A DNA stretch of 44,592 nucleotides from Nitrososphaerota archaeon. GTDB lineage: Archaea > Thermoproteota > Nitrososphaeria > Nitrososphaerales > UBA213. Numbering within the stretch: position 1 is the first letter of the stretch; each line of letters begins with the position of its first letter. Of the stretch, positions 1-8,807 are shown piece by piece. Where the stretch lies: assembly GCA_002713325.1 (NCBI GenBank), contig PAWD01000008.1:1-44592 (forward strand), read 5' to 3'. The notes beneath the pieces were generated by a model, which worked only from the letters and a program-made list of their open reading frames with translations, had not been told where the DNA came from and did not search any database. The position numbers were made by a program, and so were the translations under genes.

Positions 1-105
1 TGATCAGAGCAAGCAGGATGCTGATCAGAGCAAGCAGGATGCTGATCAGAGCAAGCAGGATGCTGATCAGAGCAAGCAGGATGCTGATCAGAGCAAGCAG
101 GATCA
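1..105 (+). repeat. Perfect 21-nt tandem repeat coding DQSKQDA
   Basis: The 21-base unit starting tgatcagagcaagcag is repeated head to tail about five times with no mismatch, and the array may continue left of the window. The period is a multiple of three, so copy-number change keeps the reading frame. Identity at silent positions indicates recent expansion by slippage or unequal exchange. Confidence 0.95.
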
Positions 106-112
106 GCAATGA
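2..112 (+). CDS. C-terminal tail of an upstream chaperone gene (probably DnaK), partial
   Basis: An open frame enters from the left edge and ends at TGA 110-112. It encodes 36 residues made of five copies of the heptad DQSKQDA, the last copy truncated and followed by QQ. The stop overlaps the dnaJ start (ATGA), so the two genes are translationally coupled. Archaeal dnaJ normally follows dnaK, and DnaK often ends in a low-complexity polar tail, so a DnaK C-terminus is the likeliest identity. This rests on context: no catalytic or substrate-binding part is visible. GrpE is the main alternative. Confidence 0.6.
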   Translation, partial: DQSKQDADQSKQDADQSKQDADQSKQDADQSKQDQQ

Positions 113-1224
113 GCAGTAAAAGAGACTATTATGAAGTTCTGGGAATAGTAAAGAATGCGAATACTGATGAAATCAAGAAAGTATACAGAAAATTAGCACT
201 GCAATATCACCCTGATAGAAACAAATCTCAAGATGCGGAAGAAAAATTCAAGGAGATTTCAGAAGCATATGCGATTCTATCTGATCAAGAAAAAAGGAAA
301 TTATATGATATGTATGGACTGGATGGTGTTTCTGGTAAATATTCGACTCAAGAAGATATATTCAAGGGATCAGAAGCCAATTTTGAAGAAATATTCAAGG
401 ATATTGGTTCAGGGTTTGGAGGATTCGGTGTCAGAGATATTTTTGAAACGTTCTTTGGTAGAAGGGAATCTTCTGGATTTGGTAGAGGTAGAAGAGGTCA
501 AGATGTTGTCTATGAAACTGAGATAACATTGGAAGATGTTCTTCGTGGAGTAGAACGAGAAATTGAATTATATAAAAATACAAGATGTGATGAATGTAAA
601 GGTTCTCGCTGTGCAAATGGAACAAAGCCCAGAACGTGCTCTATATGTAATGGTCAAGGCCAAGTAAAACATGTAATGAGCCAATCAAAATTCTCTACTT
701 TTGTTACCGTGCAACCGTGTAGAACTTGTAATAGTCAAGGTGTAATAATTGACAAACCATGCAAGACATGTAATGGTAATGGATATGTAAGAAAACCACA
801 AAAGATTAGATTCAAAATACCTGCAGGTATAGAAGATGGTAACATGTTAAAGGTCGAAGGTGCGAGTGAATCATTAAATGGTGAACCTAATGGAAATCTA
901 TATATAAAAATAATAATAAAACCACATAGAATTTTCGAACGATCTAATAGCGATATACTATACGAATTAAATATACCATTTTCCAAACTTGCTCTAGGTG
1001 ATGAGGTGAAAGTACCAACACTTGATGGTAATACGTCATTAAAAATTCCTCAAGGAACACAGACAAATACCATTCTGAAGCTAAAGGGAAAAGGGTTACC
1101 AAGATATGGCTCTCATGGTAAGGGTGACGAATTTGTTAGAATTAATGTGGGTATTCCTACAAAGCTTAATGACAGACAGAGATCGTTATTAAAAGAATTT
1201 GATAAGGAATTTAGCAAAGGATAA
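109..1224 (+). CDS. dnaJ: Chaperone protein DnaJ (Hsp40)
   Basis: Co-chaperone that stimulates DnaK ATPase and hands over unfolded clients in the cytoplasm. The 371-residue protein has the full type I layout: J domain (residues about 6-70) with the HPD motif at 34-36, a Gly/Phe-rich linker (about 90-130), a zinc-finger region with four CxxC pairs (about 158-230; for example CSICNGQG and CKTCNGNG), and the C-terminal substrate-binding beta domains. The ATG overlaps the stop of the upstream repeat-tailed gene by four bases, so it probably belongs to a dnaK-dnaJ operon. Length is normal. A T-rich stretch follows the stop. Identification is secure. Confidence 0.97.
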   Translation: MSSKRDYYEVLGIVKNANTDEIKKVYRKLALQYHPDRNKSQDAEEKFKEISEAYAILSDQEKRKLYDMYGLDGVSGKYSTQEDIFKGSEANFEEIFKDIGSGFGGFGVRDIFETFFGRRESSGFGRGRRGQDVVYETEITLEDVLRGVEREIELYKNTRCDECKGSRCANGTKPRTCSICNGQGQVKHVMSQSKFSTFVTVQPCRTCNSQGVIIDKPCKTCNGNGYVRKPQKIRFKIPAGIEDGNMLKVEGASESLNGEPNGNLYIKIIIKPHRIFERSNSDILYELNIPFSKLALGDEVKVPTLDGNTSLKIPQGTQTNTILKLKGKGLPRYGSHGKGDEFVRINVGIPTKLNDRQRSLLKEFDKEFSKG

Positions 1225-1812
1225 GAATTAAAATTTTATTTATGTTTTTTTATTTTATTCTATATGATATGTGATATTTGTTTAGTGATTGATAAGAACG
1301 TTTCTAGATCTATGAACTAGATGGAAATGATTCTCCAGGAGAACATAGAATATTTTGAGGGGAATTTTCCTTGGAAATTTAGTAGAGAAAGCAAATAACT
1401 CGATGATATGGTGTACAGGAAATGTTGACCATTTGCGTATTGATACTCATTAATAATATATTCTGATTACAAATCTATTATAATAGAATTCAGTAATACG
1501 AAACCATCAATTGGTAAAGATGATAAGATAACATTGAAGAAAGGAAGCAACTTGTAATTTATATCATTACTTTAAATAAAAAAAATCAAAAATAATTATA
1601 GACATTCCTTGGATCAATAATGAAGATATTCAGATCAGTGCTAATCAAACAAGAAAATATAATAATAGATAGAGTTGAATGAACTGATGACCTAAACAAT
1701 ACTAAATCGACTTGCAGAAATAGCATACTGATGATAACTTTCAAAATAACAGAAAAAACAATCTGGTGTATCCAAAAAGATCAAATAAAATGCTAAATAC
1801 TTTCAACGTAGT
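1225..1812. other. 588-nt AT-rich spacer without a recognisable gene
   Basis: After the T-rich region I see no ORF over about 25 codons, no tRNA fold and no convincing paired C/D boxes. Short TGATGA and CTGA strings occur near 1685-1735 but lack a terminal stem and properly spaced internal boxes. The spacer presumably carries the promoter of the next gene. Confidence 0.5.
1228..1262 (+). terminator. T-rich termination signal after dnaJ
   Basis: Just past the dnaJ stop there is a run of T-rich tracts (ttttattt, gttttttattttatt) without a strong hairpin. This is the usual form of archaeal intrinsic termination. Position and composition are the only evidence. Confidence 0.45.
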
Positions 1813-2409
1813 ATGAAATCAATGAAGATCGCACTCGATGTTGATGGAGTTTTAGCAGACATTATACTCGTATGGATAAATGAATATAATAAAAAATATA
1901 ACACAGTGATAGAAAAACAAATCATAGAGCATTGGGATTTTTGGAAGAAACTTGGAATAGACGAGAATGAATTTTATTGTCAATTATCAAACTGTTGGTC
2001 TCAATGGAAAGAAGTGCCTCTAATGGAATATGATATTGCAAATGCTGTCAATAAATTATATTCAGTGGGTATAGTTGACATTGTTACTGCCAGAGACCGG
2101 GAAAGTACAGAATATGTAATCAATTGGCTAAAGCATAATAATATAAAATACAACAAATATGTGGCAGTTCCAGATGGAAGGGACAAAGCTAATCTGGATT
2201 ACGATGTATTTATAGATGATTCACCGCACAATGCAGTAAGCATAATTTCAAAGGGAAAGAATGTATTACTTTACGATCAACCTTGGAATAAATCAGTTAC
2301 AGATAAGAAGATAGTTAGGATAAAAAAAATTATTGAAGCAGTTGACATAATTTCAAATTCACATGTCAAATTTGGCGATCAGTACAAGACGCAAAACTTT
2401 CTAAAATAG
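1813..2409 (+). CDS. HAD-superfamily 5'-nucleotidase-like phosphatase (NT5C type)
   Basis: The 198-residue protein has the C1-cap HAD layout of cytosolic 5'(3')-deoxyribonucleotidases. Motif I is DVDGVLAD, with the nucleophile Asp and general-acid Asp at residues about 9 and 11; motif II is VTAR; the acidic motif IV is FIDDSPHN, followed by LLYDQPWN, which is typical of NT5C-like proteins. The likely activity is hydrolysis of a nucleoside monophosphate or a related small phosphate ester; the substrate cannot be read from sequence. The first ATG (1813) is followed by a second in-frame ATG three codons later (1822) that fits the usual start of this family equally well. The gene stands alone between two long spacers. 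Confidence 0.8.
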   Translation: MKSMKIALDVDGVLADIILVWINEYNKKYNTVIEKQIIEHWDFWKKLGIDENEFYCQLSNCWSQWKEVPLMEYDIANAVNKLYSVGIVDIVTARDRESTEYVINWLKHNNIKYNKYVAVPDGRDKANLDYDVFIDDSPHNAVSIISKGKNVLLYDQPWNKSVTDKKIVRIKKIIEAVDIISNSHVKFGDQYKTQNFLK

Positions 2410-2773
2410 TTTATAACAAATATACTGATAATCATAAGAGTACTTTGATATCTTCATGCCCTACATGTATAACTTACAGATACAGATAATAGAATAGTCT
2501 ACACATAAGGATAACACTTCTGTATAGGAAGTGTTACATTTATCATAGAAAATTACCTGCATTGTAACAATATGAATATTTTTTGATATTTGAAGATAAG
2601 GCTCGAATATTTTAATCTAAATCCAAGAAGAACATCTACAATAGTTATCTAGGAAGGTTAATTCTGAATATTGTATTCTTCCTATAAACCATTTCTAATA
2701 TTAATATCTTAACATAGATTTCTTTGAAATCTCTAGAGTGGAAAGAAATCATGAACTTAGCTGTAACATTTAA
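2410..2773. other. 364-nt spacer containing a perfect hairpin
   Basis: No ORF or RNA gene is apparent. The only clear structure is the 9-bp inverted repeat at 2512-2536, listed separately. The right-hand part should contain the promoter of the nucleotidyltransferase gene. Confidence 0.5.
2512..2536. promoter_or_regulatory. Perfect 9-bp inverted repeat, 7-nt loop
   Basis: The arms taacacttc and gaagtgtta are exact reverse complements separated by tgtatag. No T tract follows on either strand, so it is a poor terminator. It lies 103 bases past the HAD gene and about 240 bases before the next start. It could be a dyad operator or a 3'-UTR stem-loop. Confidence 0.5.
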
Positions 2774-4258
2774 TTGGATGAGACCGATATTAATATTTTG
2801 CTGGAACTTATGAATAAAAATTCTAGTACAACTGCTAGAAGAGTAGGAAAAAAAGTTGAATCTTGTAAAGTTGTTATACTAGCTGGTGGTGAAGGAACTA
2901 GGCTTCATCCTTTAACTCTTGTTCATCCTAAAGCTATGATACCATTGGGTTCAAGTCCCGTGATGGAGAACCTAATAAAACATATGAAGAAATCTGGGTT
3001 TACTGATTTCATAATAACTGTAAATTATCTTAAGGATCAGTTCATGCATTACATAGGTGAAGGTTCCTCTTTAGGTGTAAAAGTGGAATATGCTATTGAA
3101 CCAGAAGGAGTATTCTTAGGGACTGCAGGTAGTGTAAAACTTGCGAATGATTTACTAAACCAAACTTTTATCGTACTTCAAGGGGATACATTCACTACTA
3201 TAGATGTAAGAAAGGCACTAGATTTCCACAGACAAGTTAAAGCAGATGCAACCATAATTCTAAAGGAAGTGACTAATCCATGGAACTATGGAACTGCTGT
3301 TTGCAACTCCGATGGAAGGATAACTGCATTTCAAGAGAAACCACAAAAGGGAGAAGAATTAAGTAACCTTGTAAGTACAGGTATGTATTGTCTGGAACCA
3401 GATGTACTTGACTTCGTATCATCTGGAGAAGTTGACTTTGCAAAAAATGTGTTTCCCAGAATTCTTGGTGAGGGAAAGAGACTATTTGGGTTTATAGGTG
3501 AAGGTTTCTGGACGGATATTGGAAGTCTGAAGGGATATCTTGAAGGAACTAAATATGTATTGGAAACACATGTTGTTCCAAGTGAACTCAGACGCAAGAA
3601 CACTTTGATAGGTAATAATTTATTCATAGATGAAAGTATTAAGATCAAACAACCTGTACTTATAGAGAATAATGTTACAATATCTAAAGAATGTCAGATT
3701 GGTCCGTATGTAGTTCTTCAGAAAGGTGTGAATGTTGATGAGAACTCAGTAATAGAAAATACTACTGTTCTAAAAGGAAGTAATGTAGGGGCTTTCTGTC
3801 AAATAAGGAAAAGTATTATCGGAGAACAGGCATATCTGAAAGACAGAGTTGTTGTAGAGAGTTCCATAATAGGTCCAGGAAGTATAATAGAAGAATCAGC
3901 ACAGGTCAAAAATGGTGGTAGAGTTTGGCCGGGTATAAAAATAACCCCTAATACGATAGTAGATGGAACGTTAGTTCTGCCAAGTGATAAGCCTTTCCTC
4001 TTTCATGTAGATATAGGCAAATATATAGGAACGACAGCTAATAATATAGAAGATTTACTCAGTATCCTACAGAACGTTGATATTAAATCGATAGAGTTCC
4101 ATCTTTATCGCGGAGATCTAGAGCGTTGGATAAGAGACGTATTCAAGACCAATTTACTCGCAGATAGGATATATAATCTACGAAAAGAAGAGCTCATAGG
4201 AGAACAAATTAGAAAGAAAATGATTGATCTAATTAGAGACTGGCTGAATCCAACATAG
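2774..4258 (+). CDS. NDP-sugar pyrophosphorylase with left-handed beta-helix and DUF5752-like tail
   Basis: The 494-residue protein transfers a nucleotidyl group to a sugar 1-phosphate, probably for glycan or glycolipid precursors. The nucleotidyltransferase domain (about 31-260) begins with the signature LAGGEGTRLHPLT and contains the metal/substrate motif FLGTAG and the typical EKPQKGE segment. Hexapeptide-type repeats (about 275-410) form a left-handed beta-helix. The last 80 residues (IGKYIGTTANNIEDLL...EFHLYRGDLERWI) resemble DUF5752, found in archaeal sugar enzymes. The longest frame starts at TTG 2774, directly after a TAA; an ATG at 2810 is an alternative. The first 28 residues read like the beginning of an Lrp/AsnC helix-turn-helix domain. 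Which sugar is used cannot be told. Confidence 0.85.
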   Translation: MDETDINILLELMNKNSSTTARRVGKKVESCKVVILAGGEGTRLHPLTLVHPKAMIPLGSSPVMENLIKHMKKSGFTDFIITVNYLKDQFMHYIGEGSSLGVKVEYAIEPEGVFLGTAGSVKLANDLLNQTFIVLQGDTFTTIDVRKALDFHRQVKADATIILKEVTNPWNYGTAVCNSDGRITAFQEKPQKGEELSNLVSTGMYCLEPDVLDFVSSGEVDFAKNVFPRILGEGKRLFGFIGEGFWTDIGSLKGYLEGTKYVLETHVVPSELRRKNTLIGNNLFIDESIKIKQPVLIENNVTISKECQIGPYVVLQKGVNVDENSVIENTTVLKGSNVGAFCQIRKSIIGEQAYLKDRVVVESSIIGPGSIIEESAQVKNGGRVWPGIKITPNTIVDGTLVLPSDKPFLFHVDIGKYIGTTANNIEDLLSILQNVDIKSIEFHLYRGDLERWIRDVFKTNLLADRIYNLRKEELIGEQIRKKMIDLIRDWLNPT

Positions 4259-4531
4259 TTGTAAAATTTATTCTTAATATTAATTAATAAATTAAATCAT
4301 TTTTTAATTTGATGTAAAATATGTAGTTATATAGATGTATGAACAACTAATCTAAGAGTATAGTTAGGCAATGAACAAATTAACTGACCTATAGTTTGAC
4401 AAAATTGATAGTAAGAGTGTAGTAAAATATCCACACGTATAAGCATAAAAACACGCAACGATTCATATCTACTCACTATATCAGAAATACACGTGTTTAT
4501 ACGATATAGATTCGTTCATGTAAGAATACTT

Positions 4532-5512
4532 TTAGAATACATCAGAATCGTCAGAACTGCTTTCAGTAGCTTCTTTATAATTTCTTATTGTGCTAACATC
4601 ACCTTTCGTTTTCTTGGTAGTCGTAATTGCAGTTTTCATTTCATTTTCCGTCTGTACCTCCTTGACCGCAATTGAAAGTGTATCTTTTGTTCCCTCTTTC
4701 GATTCTCCGAACCATATAGTCTGATGTGGAAATGGTATCTCTATTCCAGAATTATCTAGTAATTCCTTAAGCTGTTGCATTATCTCAAGTCGTACTGGAA
4801 ACCATTCTTGCGATGCAACCCAGATCCGGATATTGATATTCACACTGGAATCAGCCAGTTCCCATACTATAATGCTTGGAGCCGGTTCCACAAATACTTT
4901 AGGATCTTTATCAACCATCTCCTTAATCAATTGTATCGTTGTGGTGGCATCTTCCTTGTACGCTATACCAACGGTAACTTCAACACGTCTTGCCACATGG
5001 GTAGAAAAGTTTCTTAGCTGTGAAGTGAAGAACTTTTCGTTTGGTATTCTTATAAAGACACCGTCGAATCTCCTCAGTCTAGTTGAAAACGCCGTAGTTT
5101 CTACAACCACACCTGCAACATTCATGTCAACCACTTCAATAGGGTCACCAACCTTTACAGGTCTGTCTATATGCAAGAATAAGCCTGAGATCAAATTTGC
5201 AACTATTGATTGTGTTGCGAAACCTATAACGATACCAAATATACCACCTGCTAATAATACCCCTGTAAAGTCAATACCCATGTTGCTGACGGCCGAAAGA
5301 GTAGCAACACCAATTATACCCCAATAAACAATTCTCTTAACTACGATCTCAGTTTGCGTTGGAAGATGTTTACCTACTAATCGTAACACAGTCATCCGTA
5401 TTATCCTAGCTATTACCACACCAACTGTGAATATTCCTATTGAAATCAAGAGCTGCAGGAGATCGATTTCTGTTCCCAGAACACTTATCATTAAAGGAAT
5501 GAATTCTACCAA
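4532..5512 (-). CDS. mscS: MscS-family mechanosensitive ion channel
   Basis: A small-conductance mechanosensitive channel that releases solutes on hypo-osmotic shock. The 326-residue protein has an N-terminal hydrophobic segment (about 15-40), a second around 68-85, and the pore-lining Gly/Ala-rich TM3 (AGGIFGIVIGFATQSIVANLISG, about 88-110), followed by the beta domain with DRPVKVGDPIEV and the cytoplasmic vestibule. The C-terminal 50 residues are polar, rich in Thr, Lys and Ser, and probably disordered. The frame opens with TTG one base after the stop of the DUF432 gene; an ATG seven codons in is the alternative. The tight coupling with DUF432 recurs in archaea and suggests the partner modulates or accompanies the channel. 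Confidence 0.93.
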   Translation of the reverse strand: MVEFIPLMISVLGTEIDLLQLLISIGIFTVGVVIARIIRMTVLRLVGKHLPTQTEIVVKRIVYWGIIGVATLSAVSNMGIDFTGVLLAGGIFGIVIGFATQSIVANLISGLFLHIDRPVKVGDPIEVVDMNVAGVVVETTAFSTRLRRFDGVFIRIPNEKFFTSQLRNFSTHVARRVEVTVGIAYKEDATTTIQLIKEMVDKDPKVFVEPAPSIIVWELADSSVNINIRIWVASQEWFPVRLEIMQQLKELLDNSGIEIPFPHQTIWFGESKEGTKDTLSIAVKEVQTENEMKTAITTTKKTKGDVSTIRNYKEATESSSDDSDVF

Positions 5513-5513
5513 C

Positions 5514-6269
5514 TTAGAATCCCCATTCCATCACATACTTACCATCAAATTTTTGTTTGAGGTTAGTTCTTTTACCTACCCATTCAGCATTTACAACATC
5601 AATTTCAGTAACGGTTTGCATTAATTTGTGGTTTATGATTAACTCAATATCATTGTAATAGGCTTCATTCTTCCTATAGTAAAAATCTGCGCCTTCTATT
5701 GGAAATACTATACGATTTACTGTATTGATTTTATCAGTATAATTATGATAATGTACACGCAAAATGGCTTCAATATGCGGAACGATTTTAGGTATTTCCG
5801 CATGTATACTAGTTTCATAATACCTACATATAATCCCAAGTTCGGGAGTGCCATATAATGCATATTTTGGTTGACCAACGGAGAATGCATCAATGATTTG
5901 AACATCAGTTTCGCTAGAACGTACTACTCCTATCTCTATAGGCATAGTAAGATAAGCATCAATATGAGATTTTGGATCAAGTACCAACGGAGTTAATAGC
6001 TTCAGCATACTATGACTTCCATATTTGGATGGAGTGTTTATTGGTGCGATGGGAAATATACCCAGCGCGAGTGATCTGTCTGAAGCAAGGATCTTTTCTA
6101 CTACCAGATTTCCATTCTGAAAACGTTGATACTCATACTTGTTATGATCTACCCTAAACATTACGAGTTTATTGGGGCCAAAATGCTTCTCTACTTTTTG
6201 TTCTATAGTATATTCTCCATAGTGATCTGATTCTTCAATAACTTTCTCTGTCATATCATCGCTTGACAT
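5514..6269 (-). CDS. DUF432-family protein, partner of MscS
   Basis: This 251-residue soluble protein, with no membrane segment or signal peptide, matches my memory of the archaeal DUF432 family: N-terminal beta-rich part with FGPNKLVMFRVD, a central conserved stretch around LTPLVLDPKSHIDAYLTMPIEIGV, and GTPELGIICRYYET. Function is unknown. It is the first gene of a two-gene minus-strand operon and its stop lies one base before the MscS start. DUF432 genes are often beside mscS in archaea, so a role linked to osmotic or membrane tension is a reasonable inference. A second ATG five codons in is possible. Confidence 0.75.
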   Translation of the reverse strand: MSSDDMTEKVIEESDHYGEYTIEQKVEKHFGPNKLVMFRVDHNKYEYQRFQNGNLVVEKILASDRSLALGIFPIAPINTPSKYGSHSMLKLLTPLVLDPKSHIDAYLTMPIEIGVVRSSETDVQIIDAFSVGQPKYALYGTPELGIICRYYETSIHAEIPKIVPHIEAILRVHYHNYTDKINTVNRIVFPIEGADFYYRKNEAYYNDIELIINHKLMQTVTEIDVVNAEWVGKRTNLKQKFDGKYVMEWGF

Positions 6270-6463
6270 TAAACAAATATGGCATGGATTTATAGTTTAT
6301 AATTGTTCTCGTATTTTACAATCTTTATGGATAATTCGTATAATTTTAGATTAATACTCTGTAGATCTGTGAATTTCAAGTAAAACTCTGTCAGCATTGT
6401 TTTTCATCTATGTCATAGATCTTTAATGATTTTTGCTATATACTACCATGAATAATACTTTTC

Positions 6464-6703
6464 ATGCCATCTGCATATGTGTTGATAAATTGTGATCTTG
6501 GTTCGGAGGAAAATATAATCAAGGAAATTAATCTGTTGGATGGTGTCAAGGAAGTCAAGGGAACGTATGGTGTCTATGATATTATTACGAGAATAGAATC
6601 TGATGACATGAATGTGTTGAAGGATACCATAACATGGAAGATTAGAAGGATGTCAAAAGTGCGAAGTACAGTTACATTGATCGTTATAGAAGGACAGGGC
6701 TAG
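6464..6703 (+). CDS. Free-standing Lrp/AsnC ligand-binding (RAM) domain protein
   Basis: A 79-residue protein consisting only of the alpha/beta sandwich RAM domain of Lrp/AsnC regulators (YVLINCDLG, LDGVKEVKGTYGVYDI, STVTLIVIEG). There is no helix-turn-helix, so it cannot bind DNA alone. Stand-alone RAM proteins of about 78 residues are common in Thaumarchaeota and probably bind amino acids or related ligands and oligomerise with full-length Lrp proteins. The ATG follows AT-rich DNA with no Shine-Dalgarno. It is convergent with the alcohol dehydrogenase gene, from which it is separated by 41 bases with T-rich tracts. Confidence 0.88.
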   Translation: MPSAYVLINCDLGSEENIIKEINLLDGVKEVKGTYGVYDIITRIESDDMNVLKDTITWKIRRMSKVRSTVTLIVIEGQG

Positions 6704-6744
6704 CTAGTAATCAAGGTGTTATTTAGAAACTCTCTTCTTTTATT

Positions 6745-7797
6745 TTATGGAGATATTACTGCTCTACCTATTATCTTTCCTTCCTTCAACTGATTCAAGG
6801 CATCATTGGCTTCATCAAGTTTAAACTTCCTAGACACTATAGATCTTAGTACGTTCTTTTTAGCCAGTTCAACCAATTCCACCAGATCAGTGTATTTACC
6901 AGTGTATGATCCAAGTATCTTGAATGCTCGCAAGGGCATCAAAGCTAGATTAAGTTCTATAGAACCTCCAAACAATCCTACAAGAACAAGTCTACCACGC
7001 TTCCTCAGCATATTGATATCAGTTGTAACTGTTTTTGATGCGTTTACGAAATCAATAATCACATCAGCACCCATGCCGTTTGTGAGTTCCTTTATCTCCT
7101 TCACAGGATCTAATGTCTTGGAATTAATTACATGATCGGCTCCAAGTTTCTTTGTTTCATCCAGTCTTTTATCATCGATGTCAAGTACAGTTATAGTTGT
7201 ATTAGTTAATGCTTTTGCAAGCTGTATACCCATTAATCCAAGTCCTCCTGCACCAACAATTACAAGGGATTCTGCAGGTTTAGCATTAGCAATCTTTACG
7301 GCACTATATGCTGTAAGGCCAGAACATGCTAGTGATGCAACGCTAGCCGGGTCCTGACCATCAATATTAATGAGATATTTGTAATGTGGTACAAGAACGT
7401 ATTCAGCATAACCTCCATCTTGATATATACCAATAGATCTTGGTTTATCACAAAGATTTTCTTCTCCAACTCTGCATGCAGGACATATACCTTCACCTAT
7501 CCAGGGATAAACTAGAACTTTGTCGCCTACATTGAAACCCTCAGCATACTCACCCAAACTTTCAACCGTGCCTGCAACTTCATGACCTGGTGTTAAGGGA
7601 AATTTTACTCCACGATCTTCAACTTTCATGAATACACCTGCTGGACCAGCATAACCTCCGTCCCATAAATGCAAGTCACTATGACAGACACCAGTAGACT
7701 GCACTTTTACGAGAACCTGAACATTCCTTGGTTTGGGAATATTAAGATCTTCAATAGCGAGTGGTTCTTTTGGCTTAAGTATCCTAGCTGCTTTCAT
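6745..7797 (-). CDS. adh: Zinc-dependent alcohol dehydrogenase, Sulfolobus type
   Basis: Medium-chain NAD(P)-dependent alcohol dehydrogenase of 350 residues. Catalytic-zinc ligands are visible at Cys38 (GVCHSD) and His72 (GHEVAG). The structural-zinc lobe is E102-x2-C105-x2-C108-x7-C116: the first Cys is replaced by Glu, exactly as in the Sulfolobus solfataricus enzyme. The Rossmann motif is GAGGLGLMG (about 178-186). Overall similarity to the Sulfolobus ADH runs to the C-terminal KIIGRAVISP. The physiological substrate is unknown; primary and secondary alcohols or aldehydes are plausible. It is monocistronic, with a 257-base upstream region. Confidence 0.93.
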   Translation of the reverse strand: MKAARILKPKEPLAIEDLNIPKPRNVQVLVKVQSTGVCHSDLHLWDGGYAGPAGVFMKVEDRGVKFPLTPGHEVAGTVESLGEYAEGFNVGDKVLVYPWIGEGICPACRVGEENLCDKPRSIGIYQDGGYAEYVLVPHYKYLINIDGQDPASVASLACSGLTAYSAVKIANAKPAESLVIVGAGGLGLMGIQLAKALTNTTITVLDIDDKRLDETKKLGADHVINSKTLDPVKEIKELTNGMGADVIIDFVNASKTVTTDINMLRKRGRLVLVGLFGGSIELNLALMPLRAFKILGSYTGKYTDLVELVELAKKNVLRSIVSRKFKLDEANDALNQLKEGKIIGRAVISP

Positions 7798-8054
7798 ATA
7801 CTATACAGGATTTTACGATTTATTATATCTTGTCAAAATATTATTTATTTTTTGCAACATATATGATTTATAAAACTTTTAATTGTTATTCTGATAGTAA
7901 ACAGTATTATTGATATGTTTGTATTCCATTTGGAGATTCAGAATTCTTGCTAATAACGGATCACTTAAGAATAATTATCAAAGATAAAGTTGACTATATA
8001 GATTGAGATAATAGAGCTGTTTGTTGATATAAATGAGAATTTAACTATTGTTGA

Positions 8055-8729
8055 ATGAGTGAAGAGGAGAATGTGCAACACCTACCTGCACAAGTAACCA
8101 TATCAAAACCTCCATTGAATATACTGTTCAATCCCAACATAGTAGGTAAGAAGAATGTTTGGGATATCGATATAACGTCATTATTAGAAAAACTTCTTGT
8201 AATACTTAATGCTGCTGGAAATAAGGATCTGAGGCTTTGTGGAGTTGCTGCTTTATCCTCTGCCATGATCCTGCGATTAAAGGTAGAAAGTATCTTTGCG
8301 CTTGAAAAGATAGCTATGCAACACAAGTCCACACCCGACAGAAGTATACTCGAAAATCTCGAAGTACTCGACATGCCATATAGATATGAAGCAACATATC
8401 CTGTTTCATTAGAAGACTTACTAGGCGTTCTTGAAAATATGCTGGGACGGATAACCAATCCAAAGAAAAAGGAGTTAGAAATAGAACCTATAGAAAGCAG
8501 TGAACTTGACAAATATCTTGTAACATTCGACCAGTTATTAGAAAAATACAAGGATATGCTCCTTACAAATATACAGACAACAAAAACATTGGTATTCAGT
8601 GAATTCATTAAAGGTATGGAATCTATAGAAGTAGCACGTTACTTTGTGGGAATGCTATACCTTGCTATGTATAACAAAATAGATGTAGAACAAATTGATG
8701 ATGACATAAAGTTGATTCTCAAAGAATAG
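8055..8729 (+). CDS. scpA: Segregation and condensation protein A (kleisin)
   Basis: ScpA is the kleisin that bridges the SMC heads in chromosome condensation. The 224-residue protein shows the family layout: N-terminal helical region (IDITSLLEKLLVIL), a conserved segment after it (RLCGVAALSSAMILRLKVE), a variable middle, and a C-terminal winged helix (VFSEFIKGMESIEVARYFVGMLYLAMYNKIDVEQ, about 185-218). It lies 78 bases upstream of scpB on the same strand, the arrangement expected for an ScpAB pair. The ATG is preceded by AT-rich promoter-like DNA. Confidence 0.88.
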   Translation: MSEEENVQHLPAQVTISKPPLNILFNPNIVGKKNVWDIDITSLLEKLLVILNAAGNKDLRLCGVAALSSAMILRLKVESIFALEKIAMQHKSTPDRSILENLEVLDMPYRYEATYPVSLEDLLGVLENMLGRITNPKKKELEIEPIESSELDKYLVTFDQLLEKYKDMLLTNIQTTKTLVFSEFIKGMESIEVARYFVGMLYLAMYNKIDVEQIDDDIKLILKE

Positions 8730-8807
8730 ATTGTAAAAAAAATTTACAATTGGATCAATTAGCCATGAAAAGATCTTTTAAATGCTCTCTAGGGTAGGAA
8801 CAAATGT

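Noticed and set aside
1-112. Possible CRISPR array from the 21-nt repeat
   Set aside because: The repeats are directly adjacent without spacers and encode an in-frame protein tail.
1680-1745. TGATGA ... CTGA strings resembling a C/D sRNA
   Set aside because: No terminal stem and no properly spaced D'/C' boxes; the interval between boxes is about 37 nt.
8045-8608. 187-codon ORF antisense to scpA
   Set aside because: Shadow of scpA; Ser-rich low-complexity translation and no start signals.
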